The notes: generated from the sequence alone by a model not told the origin. A stretch of DNA of 64,000 bases from Methylophaga thiooxydans DMS010 (GCF_000156355.1 NZ_GG657892.1:123704-187703), one strand, 5' to 3'; counted from the stretch's first letter, positions 12,801 to 23,547 are shown. Numbers and translations are program-made.

Positions 12801-13686
12801 TTTGCCAGAAAATAAGCCCGAGCAGGGTACTAGTCTTACTTCACGCAATTTATGGCCGAGTATGCGTTTGGAGGTGACTGATCTTGAACTCGATGGTATG
12901 CGGCTTGGCCACCTTAGTCTGAGCGCAAAACAAACGCAGACTGATTGGCAATTAGAATCTGCAAGCTTGAAGTCAGATGTGATGAATGCGTCAGCCACGG
13001 GTTCTTGGTTAAAAACTGATACGGCAGATCGCAGTCAGTTTGATATTGTGGTGTCCAGTGATGATTTAAAAGCACTACTGGCCTATTACAACTACCAGCA
13101 AGTGGTTGAAGCACAGCAGGTTCAGTTGATTGCGAAGTTAAACTGGTCCGGCGATCCTGTGGCCTTTTCGCGACAAACGCTAAATGGCGAATTAGATTTA
13201 ACCGTAGGTCGGGGTAGTTTGATTGATGTTGAGCCAGGTGCTGCGGGTCGTATTTTTGGTTTACTCAGTATTGCGGCCATCCCACGCCGCTTGTCATTAG
13301 ACTTTAGTGATTTATTTGGCAAAGGCTTTGATTTTAGTGCAATTAACGGCACGTTTGATTTTGCCAATGGTATTGCCAGAACTGATAACCTTACTATGCA
13401 GGGCGACTCAGCAATCATTGAAGTGATGGGGCCGGTGGATATGATTAACAAAACCTATAATCAGGTTGTTAAAGTCACGCCCAAAGTATCTTCTACCTTG
13501 CCGTTAGCTGGCGCCGTAGCAGGTGGCCCTGTGGGCTTGGGGGTCGGCACCGCCATTTTAATTGTTGATAAATTAGCCGGCACCTTGTTTGATCGAGAAA
13601 TCGTTAACTTGATTTCTTATAGCTATCAGCTGACAGGGCCTTGGGATAATCCTAAATTGAATATTCTCAATCCAGCGACAAACTAG
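9892..13686 (+). CDS. yhdP: AsmA-like inner-membrane protein YhdP
   Basis: This 1264-residue protein has one N-terminal membrane anchor (about residues 10-35) and a long beta-rich periplasmic body of the AsmA/TIGR02099 type. YhdP, TamB and YdbH bridge the inner and outer membranes and carry phospholipids to the outer membrane. The conserved C-terminal block GRGSLIDVEPGAAGRIFGLL, then IPRRLSLDFSDLFGKGFDF, is typical of the family. It starts 4 bases after the rng stop, matching the rng-yhdP-tldD order of E. coli. Confidence 0.93.
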   Translation: MLLRSLHIASRQLFYLIVVGIVLSLLGVMGAVWLSDEVAKRKDEIAAWASDKTGYPITIESAGLYWFDLIPKLEVRQAVLLQKTSNTAVVTAEQIYLSLDILASIEQREPVVADASINGVDLSVARDNAGQLRLTGLESGERRVSATTLPDALRWLSWLKQLELADISIDYSDQQRPTIAGRYHLQQANVAFSDNYWQTQASLQLPAHLGNTVNFSGTAEIHSDYTLKAWQGKLLSDDVSLAPILAEQSLNGALITSGIASLVIQAEQKTTGELSADVNLAVNDLMLLSDKTDEKLEVNGLQGRLKWQTQGQTWQLQSEGLQLQVADHAWPLTSFEVTQSADNVLRAQSNYLRLSDISSLALLMDNMPAPLLTTQPAGDIHDLSLSYQLETGLQSIQFKAQEIVMLPWQNYPGVTGLGFELDWQPEQAALTLTSHDTTLYADSWLEDAVYFDSLIGKLSWQQRDGNWHAVADELQVWNEDLHLQLDGRINHQDGISDSDLTLDMQDVIVNRWKKYVPQKVLPDDFKRWANEAFKDGVIRTGQMKLKGDLEAFPFDAESEQGTFDLALQVENAQLHYAPDWPDISQVDADISVQGDNLIIKSQSGQIAGFAFDNVTTSISNWILSNPILRLNGLMNGTTPQALRFLQNSPLKDRFGSIADWIKVEGNSDIQLQLMVPLINTAATEAEGHVTFAESKLTTSAVPALEINNINGQLKFNNDGVTAEKINARVFDEPVVANVEPEQGQTLIKVNGKTATSKLNEVWPGSIPTFISGETDYLTTIRIREPEEGLFDVGVDIQSDLQGISIDAPEPLTKTAEQAKKLLISISENATGKMVYRVDFDSWLNTALSINESGMSGQLMLGGERAQHASQGVTIAGNLPELDLDKWLAWQANRSQKQTETAMTIDGLNVSLDKVHIGQQTINDVNVEATQTSGHWQLVLDSPQIKGQIGVPQEVTASQPLDIDLAYLKLNLPENKPEQGTSLTSRNLWPSMRLEVTDLELDGMRLGHLSLSAKQTQTDWQLESASLKSDVMNASATGSWLKTDTADRSQFDIVVSSDDLKALLAYYNYQQVVEAQQVQLIAKLNWSGDPVAFSRQTLNGELDLTVGRGSLIDVEPGAAGRIFGLLSIAAIPRRLSLDFSDLFGKGFDFSAINGTFDFANGIARTDNLTMQGDSAIIEVMGPVDMINKTYNQVVKVTPKVSSTLPLAGAVAGGPVGLGVGTAILIVDKLAGTLFDREIVNLISYSYQLTGPWDNPKLNILNPATN

Positions 13687-13730
13687 AATCTGTTATCATT
13701 ACCCCCCTTTGACGTAACAGAATTTTCTTG

Positions 13731-15173
13731 ATGAACGCATCAATCTCCGAACAAGTTCAACAACAGCTTTTAGCTCCAGCGGGCCTCAGTGATACTGACC
13801 TTGAGACGGCGCTATCAATGACCATGACGCGTGGCGTTGATTATGCCGATCTATATTTTCAACAGTCACGTCAGGAAAGCTGGGTTCTGGAAGATGGCAT
13901 CATTAAAGATGGTGGTTATCATTTAGAGCAAGGCGTAGGAGTTCGCGCCTGTAGTGGTGAAAAGACCGGGTTTGCCTACTCTGATGATTTAATCCTGCCT
14001 GCCTTACAGAAAGCAGCTAAAGCGGCACAAGCCATTTCGCATCAAGGTAAAGAGCAACAATGTGCGGTTTGGCAAAAAAATACCAGCCCTGTTTTGTACT
14101 CACATCACGATCCGATTCTCGTTTTAACTGTGGAAGAAAAACTCGCTTTATTACGTGAAGCGGATGCTGCAGCGAGAATTGCCGATCCGAGGGTAAAACA
14201 GGTAAATGTCAGTCTTGCCGGTGGAATCGATACCGTATTGATTGCCGCCAGTGACGGCACCTACGCCACTGATATCCGACCATTAGTCAGAATGAATGTG
14301 AGTGTTATCGTTGAGTCCAATGGGCGTCGTGAGCGAGGTAGCGCCGGTGGTGGTAGACGTATGGATTACCGCTATTTTCAGGATAATAACTTGGCTGTTA
14401 GCTATGCGCGTGAAGCAGTACGATTAGCATTGGTTAATCTTGAAGCTGTGGCAGCACCAGCAGGCACTATGCCCGTAGTATTAGGCAATGGTTGGCCCGG
14501 CGTATTGTTGCACGAAGCAGTTGGACATGGTCTTGAAGGTGACTTTAATCGCCGTGGTACCTCCACATTCTCTGGCATGATGGGGCAGCAGGTCGCGTCA
14601 CCGCTTTGTACCGTGGTTGATGATGGCACCCTGGAATTCAGACGTGGATCCTTAAATGTCGATGATGAAGGTGAAAAAGCACAATTCACAACACTCATCG
14701 AAAAAGGCAAGCTCACCGGCTATATGCAGGACAAGCATAATGCGCGTTTGATGGGGACCAAAAGCACGGGAAATGGTCGCCGAGAATCCTACGCGCACCT
14801 GCCGATGCCTAGAATGACGAACACTTACATGTTGCCAGGCGAGCATAAAGCAGAAGAAATTATTGCCTCGGTAGATAAAGGTATTTACGCCGTCAATTTT
14901 GGCGGTGGACAAGTGGATATTACTTCCGGGAAGTTTGTTTTCTCAACCAGCGAAGCCTACCTGATTGAGAACGGCAAAATCACCCAGCCAGTGAAAGGGG
15001 CAACACTTATCGGCAACGGTCCGGAAGTGATGCAACGTATTTCCATGGTGGCAGATGATTTGGAGCTCGACACAGGCGTTGGTAACTGCGGTAAAGAAGG
15101 CCAAAGTGTGCCTGTCGGCGTAGGCCAGCCAACCTTGAAAGTCGATGCATTAACCGTAGGCGGAACAGCGTAA
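13731..15173 (+). CDS. tldD: metalloprotease TldD
   Basis: Zinc protease subunit that with TldE (PmbA) degrades unfolded peptides and matures microcin B17 and CcdA in E. coli. It has 480 residues from ATG 13731; an in-frame TTG lies one codon upstream. The zinc motif [11 protein letters not shown] is intact, as is the glycine-rich [20 protein letters not shown] region. The tldE partner is not in this window. Confidence 0.96.
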   Translation: MNASISEQVQQQLLAPAGLSDTDLETALSMTMTRGVDYADLYFQQSRQESWVLEDGIIKDGGYHLEQGVGVRACSGEKTGFAYSDDLILPALQKAAKAAQAISHQGKEQQCAVWQKNTSPVLYSHHDPILVLTVEEKLALLREADAAARIADPRVKQVNVSLAGGIDTVLIAASDGTYATDIRPLVRMNVSVIVESNGRRERGSAGGGRRMDYRYFQDNNLAVSYAREAVRLALVNLEAVAAPAGTMPVVLGNGWPGVLLHEAVGHGLEGDFNRRGTSTFSGMMGQQVASPLCTVVDDGTLEFRRGSLNVDDEGEKAQFTTLIEKGKLTGYMQDKHNARLMGTKSTGNGRRESYAHLPMPRMTNTYMLPGEHKAEEIIASVDKGIYAVNFGGGQVDITSGKFVFSTSEAYLIENGKITQPVKGATLIGNGPEVMQRISMVADDLELDTGVGNCGKEGQSVPVGVGQPTLKVDALTVGGTA

Positions 15174-15181
15174 CAAAGAAC

Positions 15182-16234
15182 ATGGCAAGACAACACAAAG
15201 CAGTCGCACTGATTTCAGGCGGCTTAGATTCAATGCTGGCAGTGCGCGTGCTACAGGAACAAGGTATCGAAGTTGAAGGGATTAACTTTTATACCGGTTT
15301 TTGTGTAGAAGGTCACACGCATGCTATTCGTAATCACGATAAAGATAAGCAAAAGCGTAATAACGCCTTATGGGTGGCTGAGCAACTCGACATCAAATTA
15401 CATATCGTGGATGTGATTGAGGAATACAAAGATGTATTGCTTAATCCCAAGCATGGTTATGGTGCCAATATGAACCCCTGTCTGGATTGCAAAATCTTTA
15501 TGGTTGGTAAGGCCGTTGAGTGGGTGAAAGAGCATCACCAGGACGGCTTTGACTTCATTGTTACAGGGGAAGTCATTGGTCAGCGACCTATGTCGCAGCG
15601 TAAAAAAACGATGCCGATTATTTCGGAAGAGTCGGGCGCTGATGACTTATTATTGCGACCTTTGTGTGCCAAGAACTTACCGGAAACATTGCCTGAGCGT
15701 GAAGGCTGGGTAGACCGCGAAAAGCTTTATGACTTTAGCGGCCGTAATCGCAAACCACAGATTGCATTAGCTAAATCATTTGGTTTGAATGACTTTGCGA
15801 CGCCAGCAGGTGGCTGCTGCTTCCTGACTGATAAAAACTACTCCGACAAGCTGGTTGATCTGTGGAAAGCTCGCAATAGTCGCGAATATGAAATGGACGA
15901 CATCATGCTACTCAAAGTAGGACGTCATATTCGACCTGACTCCGGCTTTAAATTGATCATTGCGCGTGATGCTGGTGAAAGTAAATTTCTAGAAGGCTAC
16001 CGTAAACAATTCCCTAGTATTTATGCGCTCAGCCATAGTGGTCCTATGGCGCTAGTCGACGGCAATTTCAATGAAGAACACTATGCGCTTGCGGCAGGCA
16101 TTGTTGCGCGCTTTGGTCAAGGTCGTAACGCTGATGAAGTGGAATTGGATATTAATATTCCAGAGCAGGGGCATCAACAAATTAAAACCACACCACTGGC
16201 AGCAGACGATGTATTACAGGAGTGGTATGTATGA
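15182..16234 (+). CDS. PP-loop ATPase related to MnmA/ThiI tRNA thiolases
   Basis: The ATP-pyrophosphatase loop SGGLDSMLAVRVL is at residues 12-24, and cysteine pairs (NPCLDC near residue 100, GGCC near 214) could serve in sulfur transfer or metal binding. Its 350 residues lack the THUMP and ferredoxin-like N-terminus of ThiI. It is often annotated as a thiouridylate methyltransferase-like protein. It overlaps the start of a TusA-like sulfur carrier, which suggests the pair delivers persulfide sulfur to an adenylated substrate, probably a tRNA base; the exact substrate is inferred and unknown. Confidence 0.75.
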   Translation: MARQHKAVALISGGLDSMLAVRVLQEQGIEVEGINFYTGFCVEGHTHAIRNHDKDKQKRNNALWVAEQLDIKLHIVDVIEEYKDVLLNPKHGYGANMNPCLDCKIFMVGKAVEWVKEHHQDGFDFIVTGEVIGQRPMSQRKKTMPIISEESGADDLLLRPLCAKNLPETLPEREGWVDREKLYDFSGRNRKPQIALAKSFGLNDFATPAGGCCFLTDKNYSDKLVDLWKARNSREYEMDDIMLLKVGRHIRPDSGFKLIIARDAGESKFLEGYRKQFPSIYALSHSGPMALVDGNFNEEHYALAAGIVARFGQGRNADEVELDINIPEQGHQQIKTTPLAADDVLQEWYV

Positions 16235-16458
16235 GTCATGAACAACTGGATGCACGCAGAATGTTATGCCCTATGCCTGTCATTAAAACTCAGAACAAAG
16301 TGGCAATGATGCATGCAGGTGATGTGATTGATGTAATTTGTACAGACCCCGGTGCATTGAATGATATTCCGGCATGGGCGAGAATCAACGGCCATGAGAT
16401 TATAAATACAGTCCAGACCGACGACGAAATCACCATTTCGGTTCGAGTTGGTGCATAG
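16231..16458 (+). CDS. TusA-like sulfur carrier protein
   Basis: This 75-residue protein carries the TusA signature LDARRMLCPMPVIKT, with the persulfide-bearing cysteine in CPMP. The ATG at 16231 overlaps the upstream stop and follows AGGAG with good spacing; a GTG three codons earlier is less likely. Relatives accept persulfide sulfur from a desulfurase or rhodanese and pass it to a thiolase. Coupling to the PP-loop gene suggests a dedicated donor. It could equally be a TusA paralogue with another partner. Confidence 0.87.
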   Translation: MSHEQLDARRMLCPMPVIKTQNKVAMMHAGDVIDVICTDPGALNDIPAWARINGHEIINTVQTDDEITISVRVGA

Positions 16459-16523
16459 CACTAGAGTGGTGCATTGAACAATATTGCTGCACTATAGTGG
16501 TGCTTCTGCACACTGAGGGTGCA
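16457..16523 (+). promoter_or_regulatory. three NtrC-type enhancer sites upstream of glnA
   Basis: Three 17-base elements of the GCAC-N7-GTGC type lie at 16457-16473 (AGCACTAGAGTGGTGCA), 16488-16504 (TGCACTATAGTGGTGCT) and 16507-16523 (TGCACACTGAGGGTGCA). The first two are close to the NtrC consensus and their centres are 31 bases apart, about three helical turns; the third is weaker. They sit 35-100 bases upstream of a sigma-54-type promoter, the classic enhancer arrangement for glnA, and NtrC itself is encoded downstream. Confidence 0.88.
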
Positions 16524-16556
16524 TCTAAACGCTTGATTTAGCTGTATTGTAAAAGT

Positions 16557-16572
16557 TGGCGTGATTTCTGCT
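16557..16572 (+). promoter_or_regulatory. sigma-54 promoter of glnA
   Basis: The sequence TGGCGTGATTTCTGCT has the invariant GG (16558-16559), ten intervening bases and GC (16570-16571) that define a -24/-12 promoter. Transcription would start near 16583, leaving a leader of about 50 bases before glnA. A match to NtrC control is provided by the adjacent enhancer sites. Confidence 0.82.
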
Positions 16573-16636
16573 GTAATATGTCGCGTGTTTTTTGTGCACT
16601 GAGTTAAGTGCAGTTTATATAAATTGGAGAAGTTAA

Positions 16637-18046
16637 ATGTCCGTTGAAAAAGTGCTTCAGATGATTAAAGACGAGGACGTCAAATTTGTTGACTTCCGTT
16701 TTACCGATTCGCGTGGTAAAGAACAACATGTTTCTTACCCTGCACATTCCATTGATGAAGATAGCTTCACCGAAGGCGCTATGTTTGATGGTTCATCTGT
16801 TGCAGGCTGGAAAGGTATCAACGAATCAGACATGATTTTGATGCCAGACCCTGAGACTGCTGTTCTGGATCCGTTCATGGATGACACAACAATGATCATC
16901 ACATGCGACGTTGTTGAGCCAGCAACAATGCAAGGTTACGAACGTGACCCACGTTCTGTTGCACACCGTGCTGAAGCTTACATGAAATCAACTGGTGTGG
17001 CTGATACTGCGTTCTTTGGTCCTGAAAACGAATTTTTCGTTTTGGATGATGTTCGTTGGGGCAGCAATATCTCAGGTTCTTTCTATAAAGTTGATTCTGA
17101 TGAATCTTCTTGGAATACAGAAAAAGTCTTCCCAGATGGCAACAAAGGCCACCGCCCGGGTGTGAAAGGTGGTTACTTCCCAGTGCCTCCGGTTGACTCT
17201 TTGCAAGATGTTCGTAGTGCAATGTGTCTGACGCTAGAAGAAATGGGTCAGGTAACAGAGGTACATCACCATGAAGTTGCAACCATGGGGCAGTGTGAAA
17301 TTGGCTCTAAATTCAACACATTGGTGAAGAAAGCGGACGAAGTTCAACAGCTGAAATACGTTATTCATAACGTTGCTCATGCGTACGGTAAAACTGCGAC
17401 GTTTATGCCTAAACCTTTGGTAGGTGATAACGGTAACGGTATGCACGTTCACATGTCATTGTCTAAAGATGGCGAAAACTTGTTTTCTGGTAACAAATAC
17501 GGCGGTTTGTCTGAAACAGCGTTGTTCTACATCGGTGGTGTTATCAAGCATGCGCAAGCATTAAACGCATTCACTAACTCATCAACAAACAGTTACAAGC
17601 GTTTGGTTCCAGGCTTTGAAGCGCCAATTATGTTGGCTTATTCAGCGCGTAACCGTAGTGCTTCTATCCGTATTCCTTTTGTTAACAATCCAAAAGGTCG
17701 TCGTATCGAAGTGCGTTTCCCTGATTCAACAGCGAACCCATATTTGGCGTTCTCTGCATTGTTGATGGCTGGCCTTGATGGTATTAAAAACAAAATCCAT
17801 CCTGGTGATGCAATGGATAAAGACCTGTATGATTTGCCTGCTGAAGAAGCGAAATCAATCCCACAGGTTTGTCATTCATTAGATCAAGCTTTGGATGCAT
17901 TGGATAACGATCGCGAATTCCTAACAGCCGGTGGTGTCTTTACTGATGACATGATTGATGGTTTCATCGAGTTGAAGATGGAAGAAGTCACACGTCTGCG
18001 TATGGAAACACATCCAGCAGAATTCGACCTGTATTACAGCGTCTAA
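16637..18046 (+). CDS. glnA: glutamine synthetase, type I
   Basis: Makes glutamine from glutamate, ammonia and ATP as a dodecamer. It has 469 residues, the standard GSI-beta length. The motifs [18 protein letters not shown], the metal-binding FGPENEFFV, the ATP-binding [16 protein letters not shown] and the glutamate-binding NRSASIRIP are intact. Tyr398 within KDLYDLP is the adenylylation site, so activity is likely controlled by GlnE as well as by NtrC at the promoter. GGAGA precedes the ATG. Confidence 0.99.
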   Translation: MSVEKVLQMIKDEDVKFVDFRFTDSRGKEQHVSYPAHSIDEDSFTEGAMFDGSSVAGWKGINESDMILMPDPETAVLDPFMDDTTMIITCDVVEPATMQGYERDPRSVAHRAEAYMKSTGVADTAFFGPENEFFVLDDVRWGSNISGSFYKVDSDESSWNTEKVFPDGNKGHRPGVKGGYFPVPPVDSLQDVRSAMCLTLEEMGQVTEVHHHEVATMGQCEIGSKFNTLVKKADEVQQLKYVIHNVAHAYGKTATFMPKPLVGDNGNGMHVHMSLSKDGENLFSGNKYGGLSETALFYIGGVIKHAQALNAFTNSSTNSYKRLVPGFEAPIMLAYSARNRSASIRIPFVNNPKGRRIEVRFPDSTANPYLAFSALLMAGLDGIKNKIHPGDAMDKDLYDLPAEEAKSIPQVCHSLDQALDALDNDREFLTAGGVFTDDMIDGFIELKMEEVTRLRMETHPAEFDLYYSV

Positions 18047-18074
18047 TTCGACAAGTTTGTGATAGGAAAACAAA

Positions 18075-18100
18075 AAGGCGCCCTACGGGGCGCTTTTTTT
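18075..18100 (+). terminator. rho-independent terminator of glnA
   Basis: GCGCCC (18078-18083) and GGGCGC (18088-18093) form a GC-rich stem with a TACG loop. The stem extends through A-T pairs into a run of seven Ts, 30 bases after the glnA stop. Confidence 0.92.
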
Positions 18101-18146
18101 ATGGCTGAGAGTTGCGCATAGGGAGTGACTGGCCTATGCTTCATCT

Positions 18147-18701
18147 ATGAAGTTTATATGCTTGCTTTTACTTGCTTTTCTGCTTCCAGCTTATGCGGAG
18201 ATATATCGCTGGGTGGATTCTGATGGCAATGTGGTTTATTCCGATGAGCCACATGCTGATGCAGAAACGGTGGATCTCCCAGCTTCAACGGTATATACAC
18301 CAGTCGAGGAAACAGATAGCCTGAAACTTTCCCCTGACGAAGAAAACACGACAGAGCTTAATTCACCGGAAATACCGAGCTATCAATTGAGGATTATTAC
18401 ACCGGCTGATGATGAGAGTATTTGGGTTAACAATGGTAACGTCTCTGTGACAATGATTGTCGAACCTGAGCTCGACACTGAACGTGGTGACCAGATCCTT
18501 GTCGAGCTGGATGGCACGCAAGTTGGACCGGCTCAGTCTGAGACAAGTTTTCAGTTTAATAACCTCAGCCGAGGTACACATACTCTATCTGCAATGGTTG
18601 TTGATAGTACAGGTACAGTCTTAACGAACAGTAGCTCAGTGACCTTTCACCTACATCGCACTTCCATCCTGAACAAGAAACAAGCCAACCCTGCTCCTTA
18701 A
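18147..18701 (+). CDS. DUF4124 periplasmic protein
   Basis: This 184-residue protein has a signal peptide (MKFICLLLLAFLLPAYA) followed by the DUF4124 motif EIYRWVDSDGNVVYSDEP. The C-terminal half resembles an immunoglobulin-like beta domain (GDQILVELDGTQVGP). A DUF4124 gene commonly lies between glnA and ntrB in gammaproteobacteria, but no function is established. Its own promoter is not obvious. Confidence 0.85.
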   Translation: MKFICLLLLAFLLPAYAEIYRWVDSDGNVVYSDEPHADAETVDLPASTVYTPVEETDSLKLSPDEENTTELNSPEIPSYQLRIITPADDESIWVNNGNVSVTMIVEPELDTERGDQILVELDGTQVGPAQSETSFQFNNLSRGTHTLSAMVVDSTGTVLTNSSSVTFHLHRTSILNKKQANPAP

Positions 18702-18711
18702 ATTCAAGTGA

Positions 18712-18728
18712 TGCACTAAACTGGTGCG
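18712..18728 (+). promoter_or_regulatory. NtrC-type site upstream of glnL-glnG
   Basis: TGCACTAAACTGGTGCG matches the NtrC operator, as do the glnA enhancers. It lies about 160 bases before glnL, with no clear GG-N10-GC promoter nearby, so it could autoregulate the two-component genes as a repressor or activator site. Confidence 0.75.
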
Positions 18729-18884
18729 CATACTTGTCTTATGGATGCTATATTGAGCGCTGAGCAGGGCAAATACGGATTGTTTGATTTCTTTTAAGCA
18801 CTGTCTTTGCCTACCAATCAATAGCTTACCGGCGAATAGTCACAAAACGCGCATTTCTGGAGCGTTTTTTGCTAACTGCTGAGC

Positions 18885-19958
18885 ATGTATATGAGTATCA
18901 ACACAATGAATCAGGATGCCATTGCCAGCAATGATGTGTTAGGAAACCTGACCACAGCAGTTCTGGTTTTAGATACATCCTTGCGTGTTTGTTATATCAA
19001 CACCGCGACCGAAATCTTGTTTGAAATCAGCCAGCGCCAGGCTGAACATATTCCTCTACAAAATTTGTTACCCGGTGAAAGTCGGCTGTTCAGCTCTTTA
19101 AAGCGTGTGGTTACGACAGGGCAAGCTTTGATTGAACGAGAAGTGCATTTGTTTCTACCGGCAAGTGGCGAGATTCTGGTCGATTGCTCAATGAAAGTGC
19201 TGGATATCGATCAGGCTTATGTGATTTTAGAGTTGTCACAACTTGACTATCAGCAACGCATCAATCGTGACGAAAACCTGCATACGCAGCAGCAGGTAGT
19301 ACGAGGTCTAGCTCATGAAATTAAGAACCCGTTAGGTGGCTTACGCGGTGCGGCACAGCTATTAGAAAGACAGCTTGATTCAGAAGACTTGAAAGAATAC
19401 ACCCGGATCATTATCACCGAAGCAGATAGGCTACAGAATCTGATGAATAGGATGTTGGGGCCCAACCAACATCCTGAGAAGAAAGACACTAATATTCATG
19501 AAGTACTGCAACATGTCCGGCAGTTGGTTGATATTGAGGTTGATGAAAGGTTGAAGTTTAAGATTGATTATGACCCGAGCATCCCAGAGTTGTATGCCGA
19601 TTTTGATCAACTGATACAGATTTTTCTTAATATCGTGCGTAATGCTGTACAAGCAATGCACGGGGTCGGTTTGATTACCTTGCGCACACGGATTCAACGC
19701 AATCTGACAATAGAGCAACACTATTACCGTCTGGGATTGTTAGTCGAAATTGAAGATAACGGTCCAGGTATACCAAAAACATTACAAGATAGTCTGTTTT
19801 ATCCACTGGTCACAGGACGTGCTGATGGTACTGGGCTTGGGCTTTACCTGGTGCAAAACCTGGTTCAGCGCAACGATGGCACAGTGACCTGTAATAGCCA
19901 GCCGGGACAGACGATTTTTTCCGTAACATTTCCTTTGGAGTTAGGACGTGAACGCTAG
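18885..19958 (+). CDS. glnL: nitrogen regulation sensor kinase NtrB
   Basis: Cytosolic histidine kinase/phosphatase that, with PII, sets the phosphorylation state of NtrC. It has 357 residues: a PAS domain (residues 20-130), HisKA with His144 in AHEIKNPLGG, and a HATPase domain with NIVRNAVQAM (N box), EDNGPGIP and TGLGLYLVQ. There are no membrane segments, as expected. Several nearby ATGs (18885, 18891, 18906) leave the exact start open. It overlaps glnG by 11 bases. Confidence 0.95.
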   Translation: MYMSINTMNQDAIASNDVLGNLTTAVLVLDTSLRVCYINTATEILFEISQRQAEHIPLQNLLPGESRLFSSLKRVVTTGQALIEREVHLFLPASGEILVDCSMKVLDIDQAYVILELSQLDYQQRINRDENLHTQQQVVRGLAHEIKNPLGGLRGAAQLLERQLDSEDLKEYTRIIITEADRLQNLMNRMLGPNQHPEKKDTNIHEVLQHVRQLVDIEVDERLKFKIDYDPSIPELYADFDQLIQIFLNIVRNAVQAMHGVGLITLRTRIQRNLTIEQHYYRLGLLVEIEDNGPGIPKTLQDSLFYPLVTGRADGTGLGLYLVQNLVQRNDGTVTCNSQPGQTIFSVTFPLELGRER

Positions 19959-21354
19959 CAAAGCGATAGCTTGGATTGTCGATGATGATAGATCCATCAG
20001 ATGGGTATTACAAAAAGCATTGGAAGCTGTAGACATTACCGTCAGGGCTTTTGAAACAGCCGATGTAGTACTACACGAATTGAAACAAGGGCGTGAAGAT
20101 GCGCCTGATGTGTTGATTAGTGATATCAGAATGCCTGGTATTGATGGCTTACAGTTGTTATCGGAAATTAAGGAGCGTTATCCGGGACTACCCGTGATCA
20201 TCATGACGGCTTATTCCGATCTCGATAGCGCCGTCTCGGTCTATGAAGGTGGTGCATTTGAATACCTGCCCAAACCATTTGATGTTGATGAAGCCGTAGA
20301 GCTGGTTCAACGCGCCATTACTCATAGCCGGGAGCAGGAAAGAGGACCGGCGGAAGATATTAACCTAGGGTCAGAAATTGTCGGTGAAGCGCCGGCAATG
20401 CAGGAAGTATTTAGAGCGATTGGCAGATTGGCACGTTCCAATATTACCGTTCTGATAAATGGTGAGTCTGGCACGGGTAAAGAGCTCGTCGCCCAAGCGT
20501 TACATAGACACAGCCCAAGGCGGCAAGAGCCTTTTATCGCATTAAACATGGCCGCTATTCCAAAAGAATTATTGGAATCAGAGCTTTTTGGGCATGAAAA
20601 AGGCGCTTTTACCGGTGCCCATGTGCAGCGTAAAGGTCGTTTTGAACAAGCAAATGGCGGTACCTTATTTTTAGATGAGATCGGCGATATGCCGATTGAA
20701 TTACAGACACGTTTATTACGTGTGTTATCTGACGGTGAGTTTTTCCGTGTAGGCGGACATAGTGGTGTCAAAGCCGATGTTCGTATCGTTGCCGCTACTC
20801 ACCAAAACCTTGAAAAACTGGTTGAACGTGGCGATTTCCGTGAAGATTTATTCCATCGCTTAAATGTTATCCGTATTCACATCCCGTCACTGCGTGAACG
20901 TAGAGAAGATATTCCAGCCTTGGTTGGGTACTTTTTAAATAAGGCGGCCAAAGAATTAAACATGTCGACCAAGACAGTTTCACCTGAGGTCGATATGTAT
21001 CTGTCACAAATGCCGTGGCCGGGTAATGTGCGTCAATTAGAAAACACCTGTCGTTGGCTAACCGTGATGTCGCCAGGGCAAGTAGTGCAAATGGATGACC
21101 TACCGGTCGAGTTATCGGCAGACAATGCTGAAGGCAGCGCTATGCAAGGTAGCGACTGGCAACAGTTATTTCGTCAGTGGGCGGCAAGCAAAGCATTGTC
21201 AGGACAGGAAGGTGTGTTAGCTGATGTCGTGCCATTGATAGAGCAGCTGTTGATGGAGGTGGCACTGGAAAAAACAGCCGGTAAGCGCCAAGAAGCAGCC
21301 AAGCTTTTAGGGTGGGGTAGAAACACGCTGACACGTAAATTGAAAGAGAGTTAG
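19948..21354 (+). CDS. glnG: nitrogen response regulator NtrC
   Basis: Sigma-54-dependent activator of glnA and other nitrogen genes. It has 468 residues. The receiver domain carries the phospho-acceptor Asp59 in VLISDIRMPG. The AAA+ domain has Walker A GESGTGKE (from residue 172), the sigma-54 contact loop GAFTGA (219-224) and GGTLFLDEIGDMP. A Fis-type helix-turn-helix closes the protein (KRQEAAKLLGWGRNTLTRKL). The GTG start overlaps glnL. This gene matches the NtrC sites seen upstream of glnA. Confidence 0.97.
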   Translation: MNASKAIAWIVDDDRSIRWVLQKALEAVDITVRAFETADVVLHELKQGREDAPDVLISDIRMPGIDGLQLLSEIKERYPGLPVIIMTAYSDLDSAVSVYEGGAFEYLPKPFDVDEAVELVQRAITHSREQERGPAEDINLGSEIVGEAPAMQEVFRAIGRLARSNITVLINGESGTGKELVAQALHRHSPRRQEPFIALNMAAIPKELLESELFGHEKGAFTGAHVQRKGRFEQANGGTLFLDEIGDMPIELQTRLLRVLSDGEFFRVGGHSGVKADVRIVAATHQNLEKLVERGDFREDLFHRLNVIRIHIPSLRERREDIPALVGYFLNKAAKELNMSTKTVSPEVDMYLSQMPWPGNVRQLENTCRWLTVMSPGQVVQMDDLPVELSADNAEGSAMQGSDWQQLFRQWAASKALSGQEGVLADVVPLIEQLLMEVALEKTAGKRQEAAKLLGWGRNTLTRKLKES

Positions 21355-21407
21355 ATTATCACTTGCATGCCCCTAGGTGGCTATGTATAATGCACAGCTT
21401 AATCAGG

Positions 21408-23022
<1,615 letters not shown>

Positions 23023-23039
<17 letters not shown>

Positions 23040-23253
23040 GATCTTTTCTTGCATCCCGTAATGCCATTACTCGAACCAAATCAAGCAATATTTCACGTTT
23101 GTATCTTTTCTTTATTTTTTCAGTAGTAATAGGCCAGTCGTGTTTCGATAATTTGTATGAAAGAGAATTACTATCCAGCCATGAGATAAACTTTCTTTTT
23201 TCATAGCACGCAACGCAGTCACATAATTTTTGTGATGGCTCCAACCTACTCAT
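23023..23253 (-). CDS. small hypothetical protein next to the recombinase
   Basis: This 76-residue basic protein (MSRLEPSQKLCDCVACYEKR) has a CDCVAC cysteine cluster near the N-terminus that might bind a metal. It overlaps the recombinase start downstream and the next small ORF upstream by four bases, so the three look like one transcription unit. No family is recognised. A recombination directionality factor is one possibility from position and size, but nothing in the sequence proves it. Confidence 0.55.
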
Positions 23254-23471
23254 GAGTTCACTCCGAATCGTGAACTGATGAATAGCCGAGTTCCAACTGC
23301 ATAAGGTTTAGTGTTGATGGATGGTGGCGGCCATATTAGAGAGGGGATTAGATAGTTTTCCCCATGGCTTAGAGATACTTCAACATCAGTAATATACTGA
23401 TTAAGTAATAGAGGCTCTTCATTAGTATAGAGAGCGTTGATGCTTTTAACCGTGATAATAAGTGAATACAT
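23250..23471 (-). CDS. small hypothetical protein, first gene of the recombinase unit
   Basis: The start at 23471 (MYSLIITVKSINALYTNEE) follows a strong AAGGAG with correct spacing, which supports a real gene of 73 residues. The nine codons upstream in the open frame have no such signal. Its stop overlaps the start of the following small gene, and the recombinase follows that. No domain is recognised. Confidence 0.6.
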   Translation of the reverse strand: MYSLIITVKSINALYTNEEPLLLNQYITDVEVSLSHGENYLIPSLIWPPPSINTKPYAVGTRLFISSRFGVNS

Positions 23472-23527
23472 GTGTTCTCCTTTTATTCTCTGGAACAAGA
23501 ATAAAATTACATGCTTCTCACATTGAA

Positions 23528-23547
23528 TTTGTGACCAAAATCACAAA
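23528..23547. promoter_or_regulatory. CRP-like palindrome upstream of the recombinase unit
   Basis: TTTGTGACCAAAATCACAAA is a perfect palindrome of 7-bp arms and has the CRP/Vfr core TGTGA-N6-TCACA. It lies 57 bases upstream of the first start codon of the minus-strand recombinase unit, in an AT-rich promoter-like stretch. A CRP-family host regulator could therefore control excision functions; binding is not shown. Confidence 0.6.
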
